Source of the DNA: Rhynchonema sp. JSB1_4
Lineage: Eukaryota; Nematoda; Chromadorea; Monhysterida; Xyalidae
Length of the DNA: 64,000 nucleotides
Assembly: GCA_030248065.1 (NCBI GenBank)
Contig: JASAMV010006412.1
Coordinates: 1-64,000, forward strand
Direction: 5' to 3'
This document shows positions 1 to 11,700 of this stretch, in pieces. A program made the position numbers and the translations under genes. The notes beneath the pieces were generated by a model that was not told the DNA's origin, searched no databases, and saw only the letters and a list, made by a program, of their open reading frames with translations. Numbering within the stretch: position 1 is the first letter of the stretch; each line of letters begins with the position of its first letter.

Positions 1-539
1 CCAAGTACTACCACTGGGTCGGACCGGGCCGGGCTGCTCGGGGGCCCAGACAGCCCCGGCTCCCCGACTGTCCTCCGGCCCGGCCCGGCCCAGCTCTACT
101 GGCAGGCGGAAAAAAAACCGTTTTTTTTCCGAAAAAAAACCGAAAAAAAACCGTTTTTTTTTCGAGACCCGAATACTTTTCCATTTATTTTTCCGGTGGG
201 TTACTTTTTCGGTTTTTGATAGAAAAAATGTTGGTACTTTATTCCAATTTTGACAAAAATTGTAATGCAAAACTGATGAGTTTTTCGATTTTGGTGAAAA
301 ATTGGGCACGAAATTTAGCCGACCCCAAATGGGCCAAAAAGCGTGTAAACCAAGTGTTTTCGACTGACTTCAGCACTCTTACGAGAGCACTCTCGTCACT
401 TCAAACAAATTTTGCACTGAAATTCTTATATTTTTAGAAATTACGTTCTTAAGTATTGGAAAAATATTAGGAAAAAAAACAGTTTTTTTTTTTCGAAAAA
501 AACCCGTTTTTTCCACGAAAAATAAAAACGGTTATTTAT

Positions 540-860
540 GACAGTCTCAGCCAGCCCCAGTAGACCAACTCCAAAATCGCGGCCCCGCCCGGGCCGCGCC
601 AGTTTTTTTCCGATCTCTGTAGGGTTCAATTTCATGGAGAGAGAAGTACTGTTTCCGACAATACGGTACCCATCCGCGATTTTGGGCTTTTGGCTCGGGC
701 CGGGCCGAGCACCCCGCCCGAAGTTTCTGAAGTGACTTATTTTACTGAAAAAGTAGCGATTTTTTTGTCAAAAAATACTAAAATTTCTGACGGATTCGGC
801 AGGTCCATGATCAGTATTGTCTATCTGACGGCTCTTTCACAGAAAACAATCAGTGGCGTG
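540..860. repeat. Diverged family-2 GC-rich repeat fragments
   Basis: GC-rich CCGGGCC tracts and the stretch gacttattttactgaaaaag match the inside of the 54.4 kb element. The ends are lost, so this is an old copy interrupted by the younger insertion at 870. Similar GGGCCGGGC and poly-T/poly-A tracts fill 1-540. No gene is visible in 1-2744. Confidence 0.6.
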
Positions 861-869
861 GCTACCCAG

Positions 870-1247
870 CAGAGGTGGGAATCGGGGCGGGCCGCGGTTT
901 CCGGCCCGAACGGTAGGGCCAGGCAGTCTTTTCGGAATGTCGGGCCGGGCCGGGCCGGGGTGGCCGGCCCAAAAGGCCAGACATCATCGAATTTCAATAA
1001 AAAATCGTGATTTTTCAGGCTAAATTTGCCAAAATTTCTAGCGAATTCTGCAAATTAGTACCAACTTCCATGATTATCAGGTATTTTTAAACAAAAAAAA
1101 AGTAATTTTTGCACCAAAAATTGCTTCAAAATATCATCAGAAAAAGTCGGGCCGAAAAAATCGGGCCGGGCCGGGCCGGGCCAACTTTTTTCCAAGTCGG
1201 GCCGGGCCGGCCCGGCCCAAGGTAACCCGGCCCGATTCCCACCTCTG
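870..1247. mobile_element. GC-rich hAT-type MITE, family 2 (TIR CAGAGGTGGGAATC), copy 1
   Basis: Ends CAGAGGTGGGAATCGGG and the inverse, followed by GGGCCGGGCC tracts. The 8-bp duplication ctacccag is at 862-869 and 1248-1255. It lies inside an older diverged copy whose left part (about 690-860) matches the interior of the 54.4 kb copy. Confidence 0.85.
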
Positions 1248-1311
1248 CTACCCAGGCGTGCAACCAACCTACTGTACCACCAGAAAGGCCTACAATCAAC
1301 CTACCTGCTGT

Positions 1312-1719
1312 CAGTGTAGTGTAGTTCCTGAGGGGGGGGGGGAAGGAGGTCTCCCTCGGGTACGTCTGTTCCACCTCCATGGTTCGCCTGCCGCCTGCCC
1401 CACTGTTCCCCCTCAGGGTAGTCTGCTCCCCCCAATTTTTACCTAAAATAGGCAAATTTTGGCCTAAAATCGGCATTTTTAGGCTTAAAATGAGTGATTT
1501 TCCGGTCAATGTAGTCAAAAATCGCCAAAATACCTTTTTATTGAGATTTTTTCCTAAAAGGGGCAAAAATGAGCCAAATTTTCAACCTCAAAAAATGACT
1601 TCTCCAAATTTGGGTCCTCCCCCTTCCCCCCAGGTGGGTACGTCTGTTCCCCCTCCGCAAAAAAGGTGGGTACCGGTACCGCCACCGCCTGTTCCCCCTC
1701 CGGACCAGGAACTACACTG
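1312..1719. mobile_element. hAT-type MITE, family 1 (TIR CAGTGTAGTTCCTG), copy 1
   Basis: Terminal inverted repeats CAGTGTAG.. and ..CTACACTG. The 8-bp target duplication cctgctgt is at 1304-1311 and 1720-1727. The interior is C-rich blocks (GTTCCCCCTC, TACGTCTG) around a T-rich core. No coding capacity. Confidence 0.85.
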
Positions 1720-1914
1720 CCTGCTGTACCGGCCGAGCTAGGGGAGAACTGGGAACATAATTTTTTATGTCTAAATTTTGATGAAAATGTGCTCTAAAAC
1801 ACCAATTTCGCGCGCAGCGCGCGATTTTTCGCCTATTTGGAGTGAAAAATATCGATTTTATACCATTTTTGAGCCGAAAATAGCAACCTACTGTACCAGC
1901 CGGGGGCGGCTACC

Positions 1915-2050
1915 TACCGTAAAAACCTAAATACAAGGGGGGCTTTATTAATTCACTGACCCCATTTTCAAAAAATTATTTTCGTTTTCTCAGCGAGAGC
2001 GCTCCAAATCCGAATATATTTTCGATCGATATTCCGAGGGGGGCTCTATA
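1915..2050. repeat. Dispersed repeat also present at 46460-46600
   Basis: aaaaacctaaatacaagggg followed by attaattcactgaccccatt in both places. Confidence 0.7.
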
Positions 2051-2416
2051 CTTGCGGGCCGGAAAAATACGTGTTTATTTTTCCGGAAATTTTTCCGATT
2101 TAAAATTTTTGGAAAAAAAACGGTTTTTTTCCAAAAATTTCCGAAATATTTTCAAAGGTTGCGAAAGAATGTTGTGAAAACCAATGTAAATCGGTGCTAA
2201 ACCATTCAAAATGAGCACTTTTTAATCTCCAAGTGCATCTTTAGCCTGTTTTCGGCCATTTTCCGACAAAATTTTCTCCAAAATAGGCGTTTTTTGAGCA
2301 GTTGGGTCTCCTTACATACTGGAAAAAACTTTGGAAAAAAACGGTTTTTTTTTTCAAAAAAAAACGGTTTTTTTCCCAAAAATATATTTTGCGGAAAAAA
2401 TGTGCGCAATTGTGGT

Positions 2417-2553
2417 GCCGCCACCGCCTGTTCCCCCTCCGGACCAGGAACTACACTGCCTGCTGTACCGGCCGAGCTAGGGGGGGAACTCGTAAATAAT
2501 TTTTTATGTACTAAAATTTTGATGAAAATGTGCTCTAAAACGCGGAATTTCGC
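2417..2553. repeat. Duplicate of 1676-1810, including a MITE end and its flank
   Basis: The right end of the family-1 MITE (ccggaccaggaactacactg), its flank cctgctgtaccggccgagct and the following tract with gatgaaaatgtgctctaaaa are repeated in the same order. This is a duplication made after the MITE inserted, not a second insertion. Confidence 0.75.
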
Positions 2554-2744
2554 ACCAGGAACTACACTGGGTCAAAATGGACTAAAAGTGCAAAAATTTG
2601 TCCCCCCCACCCCAAAATCGGATTCCCCCCCACAATTCTGGGTACAGTACCCCGGTATCTCCCCCTCTTTTTGGCCGCAACGTACAGTACAGCCCCCTCA
2701 GAAGTGGTCACATCACTGCAGGCAGGACAAATAAAAAACAAACG

Positions 2745-5700
2745 ATGAGCAAAAACGCGATTGTCTATGGTATCAACCTGGTGATTGTTGTGCTGCTATG
2801 CATGTGGGATTCAATATATGCTGCAACACATTGGATGGTCACCGAAGACGGTCGAGTCCACGCGACGGTTGGTCTTTTTTTTAGGATTTGCGCTTTTATT
2901 GTTCGACCGGGTCTGCGTTCTTTCTTCGGTACAGTGATCAGTGAGAAAAAAACCTTTTTATTTCCAAAAAGCGAAAAAACGTTTTTTCGGAGCCGGACAC
3001 ATTTCCAAAATAAATTCCCGGAACAATTACCGGCCGGTAATTTTTTTTTCGAAAAACTGTGTTTTTTCGGTCCAAAATGGCGAAAGCAGTTCGTGAGGGT
3101 TCAACACCATGTGATGACATCGTTTTAAAAGGCGCCAAAACAAGTTAAAAACGCCTTTTCAGCTCTAAAACACACGTACGACGTTTACTGGGTAATGAAC
3201 AAGCCAAAAACAGTTGGTAACAAGCCAAAATAGCTGTTTTCGCCTTGGAAATTGCTTAAATGCTGGAAATTTATTTGAAACGGTTTTCTTTGAAAAAAAC
3301 CACCGTTTTTTCCAAAAATATAAATTACTTTTCCCACTGGTCGACTGGTCACTATGGGGTTGGGACCTTTGGCTGCCGATTGCCTTGCTTGATTGCCCAC
3401 ATTCGCTAAGTAAAGCCCCCAAAATGGAGATGGAGACCGCCTCTATCGATCGAAGAGTTGGTTTTGGAGCGCTCGACAAATGGTGAAAATGCTTTTTTGA
3501 AACGGAGTGAAGAAAGACAACAGACTTCCTGGAAATAGAACTGAGTATAAAACCGTGGAAGTATGGGAGAGTGACTCCAGTGGTGTCGTGGGAAATCGAA
3601 AAGTCAGGATACCGCGGTGATTGTCGAAGAAGCACACCCAGGCCCCAACGCAAACGATTTAATGGAAAAATATCCGCAGCACCAAAAAGATCACTTATTG
3701 TCCAGTGTGATAAAAAAAACTTCTACAATTAGGAAAATCCGGATACCCAAAATCCAAAATTTTCGGATACCAAATACCCAAAATGAAAAATCTGGGACAC
3801 CAGTGGGATTGCTCGCAAAAATAAAAAATCTCGCATACAGTGACGTCGTGGGGGAAGGGGGTTACTCTTCCAGTATCCGGCATCTTGATGTTTTCAGCCA
3901 GGAGTATCCGCTATCCTGATTTTTTTAGTTTTCAACGACACGACTGCCACCCTCAAGCCTTCCGCAAGCTCCAACATTAGAACACAGTATAATTCCTATT
4001 CCATTCGCGTTCATAACTTGTGAGGTCTATACACGTTTTCAGCGGTTAAGGGTTCCGCATCCTTTTGGGCCAGTGAACCTTTTGGGCCACCGCACTTTTT
4101 GGGCCATGTTACTTTTTGAGCCAGGTACTTTTTGGGCCACGTTGCATTTCGGACCAGGTACCTTTCGGGCCACGTACCTTTTGGGCCATGCACTTTTTGG
4201 GCCACGTGCGCATGGTGTGGCTTTTGGGCAACATGTTTATTTTTACTCACATGATCGCGCATATACAGTACATAAAATTCATAAAATTGGGCGACGCTTG
4301 TGCTCAAACATTTCATAAAACAGTTATTCCCACGGCAGTCACTTTCGACTTACATGGAAATCAGAACAACGCAATACACTCTTTAGACACAGAACGACAC
4401 CAACTTGGTGATCGGATCGAATGTGACGCGTGTTTCTTGCATTAAGGATGTTAAGAACATCACTGGAGTACTAAATTCCTCCAGCTTAAAAGTTATTCTT
4501 CTTAGGTCGGCGAACATATTTTACGCTGGTCGAAATGAGTGGCATCACTAAATTCCTTAATATCCTTAGTTCAAAGAAGTCACGTCACCAAGACAGAACT
4601 GGTCCGATCCGATCACTAAGTTTGATGTCGCCTACAGTGAATCCTTTTGTAGTCAATTTTTTTAACATGCAATATACTTTGGATCGCAATCCGCAGTTAA
4701 CCCCCGACAACTTCATACACAAGTAACCAGATTTTGTGATCAAAAATAATCTGGCTTCGTTCCAGATGCTAAAGTCAGCTTACAAAGCCACCAAAAATTT
4801 CACCGTGATCAAGAGTGGGCACCCATAAAAACCGTTGAAATGTGACGCGCGCCGTCAAATATTTTTTACCCACGTAACTTACATATATCATCATTCATGT
4901 AACACCAACCAACCTGCCGTCTACGTCTATGCTTGTATGTTGATGGCGATCGATAAATAATATGCACTTTCGATTTCCAACATTCGGAGAGTCATTAATG
5001 TTTCAACAACACTACAAATGGAGTCTAAAGAGTTGACAGAAAGCGCGGCGGTTCGTCTTCCTCACTAAAAAAGAAACCAACAAAAGAGATGTTTGTGGTC
5101 AAACGGACAGGCTGTGAGTGGTTTGTTGTCGGTAATTATCGACACTTGTCAGTCAGACAGGCGCATGGTGCAACACGCAGGTATGTCCCTCTGACATGTC
5201 TGTCTCAAATGATACCCGCACACGGCTGTGTCCCACATCTTATAGGTATGTTTCTGATTTAAAAGCCTAAACCTTGGCCCAAAATGCATGTGGCATCTGT
5301 TGTACAATCTTCACATAATCGACGCTAGATCAGTTCACCACAGGTACTGTGGACGTGATCCTGGTTCAGGCTGTCATTGGAGCAACAATAAACATGTAGC
5401 CCAAAAGTTACGGTACACCATGCACACGTGGCCCAAAAAGTACCTGGCCCAAAAAGTACCTGGCCCAAAAGGTACATGGTCCGATATGCGTATAACATGG
5501 CCCAAAAAGTACCTAGCCCAAAAAGTAAAATGGCCCAAAAAGTACGGTGGCCCAAAAGGTTCACTGGCCCAAAAAGATACGGAACCGTTTTCAGCAAGAC
5601 TCCTATTTTAACCTGGCAGCGCCACATGACTTGGTGCAGTTCATGCGTCAAGAGCAAAGGGTGGCGGCGATCGCTGATTCGCGCGATTCAAATTCTGATC

Positions 5701-8700
5701 TCAACTTGCACATGGTTGGTCTGGTTTATATTTTATTGGCGATGTGGCAGGTCTATTTAATTTAAATTTTGATCACAACAAGTCTGCCAACTTGTTCAAT
5801 ACTCTTCTAGCAGTGTTCGAACGGGATCCCGATCCCGGGATCCCGGTCCCTTTTTGTGATCCCGATCCCGCTCCCGATCCCGGCATTTTGAAAAAGACAA
5901 TCCCGATCCCGATCCCGCCGAAAAAAGTACCGGGATCGGGATTAAGTTTTGAGGACAAAAAGTAAAAAATTATGCAATTATAATTCACCAAGCTGTTGTA
6001 AAAGCGCGGCCATGCAAACGCGGGCGCGGGTCGCGGGTCAGAAAAATACTCTATATGTCCAACAACCGCCCCGTGTTTGCATGCCGCACTTGCGGGTCGC
6101 GGTTTGCGGGTCACTTGAAACATTTGTTTGGCTGCAACACACAAAAGTTAACCAATCCGCGTCCAGCCAACGTCGCAGACTGCCGTAGCACAGCGCTGAT
6201 TGGTTAATTTTTGTGTGTGATAGCTAAATAAATGTTTCAAGTGACCCGCAAGTGCGGCCATGCAAACGCGGGGCGGTCATTGGACATAGAATTATTGCTG
6301 ACCCGCGGCCCACAATCGTGTTTGCGTGGCCGCGCCCCTAAGAGGTGCTATACGGCTGATTCCAAGCGTGATGAAACCGCAAGCACCACCACTCGCGAAC
6401 AAGTCGAGCTAGAACTGAACGGTTACACAAAGTTGCATCGAACGAAGGGACTCAGTTTCATGTTGTCATGGTGGGCAACAAATGATACAGAGTTTCCGCG
6501 ACTGGCACGTCTAGTTTCCAAATATCTAAGCGCACTCCGCTTACGAGCTTGTCTTCTGAACAGCTCTTTTTCAGTGCAGCTGATTTGTTTAATGGCAAAA
6601 GATACTGCTTGAAACCAGAAAATGGTGAAACGCCTGTCTTTTTGTCAAAGGCTTTGCCATTGATCGACTGCAATTATGATCTTTGAACTTATCCGTCATC
6701 AGCTATTCTCGATTTTCAATCGGCTTTACTCACTATTCCGGGTGTTTGTTTATCCATGTGTGATAAACATGTTTCATGGTTGTCTGTGACATTAACGTGC
6801 ATCTTATGCATAAAATGATAAAAACTATTGTCTTTAAACTATCTGGTCAATCCCGATCCCGGGATCCCGGGTTTTCAAGACCGGGATCCCGATCCCGATC
6901 CCGACACTTTCTTGATCCCAATCCCGATCCCGGGATTAAAAATGAATCCCGTTCGAACACTGTCTTCTAGAATCCGCCGTCACAATGGATGAAGACGGAC
7001 AAGAAAGGCGGCAAGAAGGGCAACGGTCGATCGTCGACAAAGGGCACGTCCATAGATGACGAATGTGCAGAATTGGTGGACAGCATCAGCATGCGATACT
7101 TGCTCACCAGCAGTGCGATCACCCTCGATAAGTTGGGATTCCAGTGAGTCTTCTTGCATTTGTGCTTGTTTAATTATCGTGCTTCTTTCTGGTGTCGGAT
7201 AGCTCTGATCGAGATTCGGGGTGGCTTGATGTTGTGCGGCTGTAAAAATTTTTTTCCGGACAATTTGCACCTTTATAATTTGCGGAAGTTTTACGTGGCC
7301 GGTTACTTGCGAAATGTGAAGATTCTCAAAACTCGTGTGTACATGTTTTAGTTTTAAACTGTCACCAAATTGCTCAAAAATGTCCAAAATTGTGCCTCTT
7401 TGCAAGAGGACCGAACAGCATTGATGACCAACATTGACGAATGCTTCATGATTGGGCAAAACCTGTATTGGTTCAATTTCAAATCTATTTTTTAATTCAG
7501 AATGGAGACCTTTATCGGCCATCCACGTCCATCCAACGCCAAACCGTCAAATGTGCTCATTCCATTCTGTGCTAAATTTATGAAATTGCCTTTCTCAATG
7601 GCTGCCTTTGAACATCTACCGGTTCGATAATCATATTTTTTTTAAATTTTAAGATTTACCCACAAGTTATGGAATACGTTGCAAGTTTTTGATTAACTTT
7701 CCAGAGCATGCAGCATAGGTCCGAGTTCAGTATGGCTGCTGAGTCAGAAATTGCTCCATTGTTACATCCGGGCTGGCAGCGTACAGAGGATTTTGGTCAT
7801 TACATCACACTCGCGTTGAAAGAGGTTGTTGTTGTTGTTGTTGCGTTAAAATTAAAAATGAACAAGAGAAAATCAATAAATTTATTTTGCAGAATCCGAA
7901 TAGCTGGGTGCTGTACAATCTGGCGACGTTCTTTTGGCGCATTATGGGCAATCCAAGTTCGTTTTTATCGGTCATTTTGTTCCTCACATTTGTGCTTTTT
8001 TTGTGGTCCCATCACTACAGGGCAGTGTAGTTCCTGGTCCGGAGGGGGAACAGACGTACCCTCCACTATTTTCGGAGGGGGAACAGACGTACCTACCGGG
8101 GGGGGGGGAAGGGGGGGGGGGGACGTCCCCATTGGGGGGGGGGGACGGAAAAAAGTCATTTTTTGAGGTCGAAAAATTGGACTATTTTTGCCTTCTTTTA
8201 CGAAAAATCCCCTATAAAAAGGGTATTTTGGCGTTTTTTTGGAGGTTTCACCTAAAGTTTACCTATTTTTGGCCTAAAAATGCCTATTTTAGGCCTAAAT
8301 TTGCCCATTTTAGGAAAAAAATTGGGGGAGCAGACGTACCCGGAGGGGGAACAGTGGGGCAGGCGTACCTCGGAGGGGGAACAGACGTACCCGAGGGGGG
8401 GCCCCCCCCCCCCCCCCCCCCCCCCAGGAACTACACTGCTACAGGGCACGTTGGATCAATGACGTGTTGGCGTAGCTATATGCTACCTTGAAAAATTTAC
8501 TCGTCAATCAGGTTCCGAAAATTATCCGGTGCACGAAAGTGTCGAAAATTCCAGCTTACGTGCTTGGGGGTAGGTATAGTCCGTCCACCAGCTCATGGCA
8601 CTTTGTGTTGCTGCTGGCTGGTTTGTTCCCTTCCTCCACGTTCTAATGAAAGAGAAATTGAGTGTGACCGATTTTGCAAAAAAACTAAAAAATAACAAAA

Positions 8701-11700
8701 TGTGTCGAAAAACATTGAATTCGATCAAATTTAAAATTAAATCTATACTACTAAAACAGGAAGACGTATGTGTGTGTGTGTGTGTGGCCCCCTTCCTCGG
8801 GGGCACGGTTCAATTTTCACGGGTAGCTTTGGGTATGCTAACGGGTCTTCGGGGGGGGGGGGTGGCACGGCACGGGCGCGGCGCTGTAGCCGGGCCGTAT
8901 GCACGGGTCCCGTCTAGTTAAACTAAAATCGATAAAACACGTCGATTTCATAAAAACCACAATCTAGGAGCAAAATCAATTTTTTTCGGAAACTCAATTT
9001 CTCTTTCATTAGAACGTGAAGGAAGGGAACAAGTTGGCCAGCAGCACCACGAAGTGACATGAGGTGATGGACGGACTATACCACTGTGTGCACTGGCAGC
9101 CAGAATGCGTGCCCGAACATGAACAATGTAACAGCAGTGAGCTGATGTTTCGCCGCCGCTTTTTAACCCAAGTGACTGCTCTCCGCCTCGCACTAACTCC
9201 GATCAACCATATGGGACAAATGCTTTTAGTATTTTCCCACTATGTATGGTAAATATTATTTGGAGTCGTGCAGATCTTGTACGGCATGTTGAAGTGACAC
9301 ACGTTGTTTGATTTGTGGAACTAAAGTGTGTGAGATAAATTGCTTCACGGAGAGTAATTGGTCTGGCTTGCCCTCCGCACGATAGAGCGTGAACAAATGG
9401 AGGAAAACCACAGCCAGATTCAAGGATTTGCACTGTAGCATGCATTAAAGGGCTAAAAGCCTGCGCTTCGCGCGTTTCATGAACCCAAGTTTCATTAATT
9501 TTGTTGTTCGCTGTTCAGAAAACCTAAAAAATTGATCTATTGCAGTGCTTTTGGCTTCATATTCCGACAAGCACTGAATAAAACTCGGTTTGCCAAACTT
9601 AACAATGAAAATCGATTTTCAAAGAATCAAAAGCTGTGTACGCCTGCAGGTGTCATCGGTCACCTAAATCTCCCATTTTTAGCTCCCAAAAAGACTAAAT
9701 TAAAAAACAGTAATTTTTGACGAGTAGCCGAGAAGTCGCAAATACCCGACCATCGTGAACTCTTGTTCGTGTCTCTCACAATGAATACTCGAGACCAGTG
9801 GTGTCGTTAGGGGGGGTTACCCCCTGGTAAGGTGGTATGGGAAATTTTTCACTTTTGGAACAAGCACCCCTAAGAAATGACTTTTTGACCCCGAGAAGTA
9901 CCAAAATTGACCATTTTTCGCCTAAAAATGTCAAAAATCGCTTGCTGCCGCAAGAAAACTCTGTTCTAGGCACTTTTAGACCGCGTTTCGGTACTTTTGG
10001 AAGATTTTTGAAACCCCCTCGGGTATGGGATTTTCTTTGAATTTTTGGAGAGCCCCCCTTGGTATTGGAATTTTTTTATTTTTGGGGGTATGTATGCGAA
10101 ATTTCGCGAAAATTGGACTGGGTATGGGAAAAGTTCGATTTCTCAACACTGCTCGAGACCGTCATGATTTGGTCATTGGAAAAATTGAAGTTTGCGAATT
10201 GGAAATCAACGTAGCGCAACATTGACTGCACGTCCCGAATCGTTGCAGGCGAAGCAGTCGAATGCACCCGACGTGCTCTGCATTTAACCCCACGGCGCTA
10301 CATGCCTGTGCCGCTGCTGAATCTGGCAAACATAATGGTGGCCACGGATGAGGACGACGATGCGATTGTGGTGCTGGACGCCTTGTTGGGCATGAATGAT
10401 ACGGTTGGCGATGGCTTCAGAAAATTGTTTCTATTTTTGTGACTGAAACCGATTGCTGGCATGGCAGTGTTGTGATTAGAGATGCTTGCGCCTGGCCGGT
10501 ATCAAGCCCGATGATCGGATGATTTGATCACGACGAGGCATATTTTGCAGTTTGGATATTTCGATGTTAACTAATGCCATTTCGAAAGCGGAGTCTTCGA
10601 GCGTAGTTTTGACACTTGGAGCTTCTCTCTCTTTACCAAAGCTAGTTTCATTAGAAAATTTATCATTCGACCAACCCAGAAACGTCCCGATTGTTCCAGA
10701 TCGCAGCGGTGTACTGTAAGGCAGCGGAGGCGTACGCCGCGACGCTCAACTACAACGCGTCACTGTATGCGTTCGAAGCGTGTCTATTACTCGATCCGAG
10801 CTTTCCCGGCGCGCGCAAACACAAAACGGCCGTGCAATGTCATTTGAAAAGACTGGAAACCATCAGCGATAATAGCTTGGAAAAGTTGGTGGCTGGTTTT
10901 GCTTGTTTGTTTGTTTGCCAACGTCCGGTTGTCGTGGTCTCATTATTGACTGAAGATGTCCGACAGATCTTCTGCGCATTTGATCGGGTTACGCCACAGA
11001 TCGATTGGGCTCGTGGATACGGGTCGGCTTTTGCAACGAAACAGATGTTCAACCGTGTCAGGCTCGGTGCAGCATCGAGGGCACACGTTTTGTATGTTTG
11101 GGTCGATGCGATTGCGATATGAGTTCAGCATGCGGCAGTGCCCACTGCGTAATTGCGCCAGGGTGCATCTTGTACGCCGATCCAGCGACTCTTCTTCTGG
11201 GTTGATGTCGGGTGGTTTGGTGCCCAGGACCCGATTGACGCTGAGTGCCGCCTTGTCCTGGGAGACGAAGTCGGTGTGGATCGCTTTCAGCGTTTTGCCG
11301 TAGTCGTACTTCTTCTTCGTCATTACGGTGTTGCGTTGTACAGCTTCCGCGAATTTGGACTGAAGAGTAGGTCGACGTTTGGCTTTCGTGTGAGGGTCGG
11401 ATGTCGTATCGTGGCAGGGATGTTCACGAAGTTGCGCTGCTGCCAGGAATTGCGCGCTGACCATGTCGAGATGGCGGTTGACAGTCAGTTGCTTGCACTC
11501 TTGGTGAAGGTGGTCTGTATTTGACATCAGATGACAGCCGGAAATGACCCTCAACGCGGCATTTTGGGCTGGCTGGATGCGGTCAATGCCCTTCTTGTTC
11601 GCGGTTGGTTTCCATACCGGCGCAGCGTAGTTTATTATAGACTTGCTGATGGCATTGAAGGTGACATTGAGGGTCTCCTTGCTTTGTCCCCAGCTAGTGC

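Noticed and set aside
690..1566. Overlapping frames with Gly, Pro, Arg-rich peptides
   Set aside because: They are read-through of the GGGCCGGGCC tracts of family-2 MITEs and the C-rich blocks of a family-1 MITE.
5811..6962. GATCCC-rich tract as a tandem satellite or CRISPR-like array
   Set aside because: The repeats are irregular, confined to the two ends of one transposon and inverted. There are no unique spacers of constant length.
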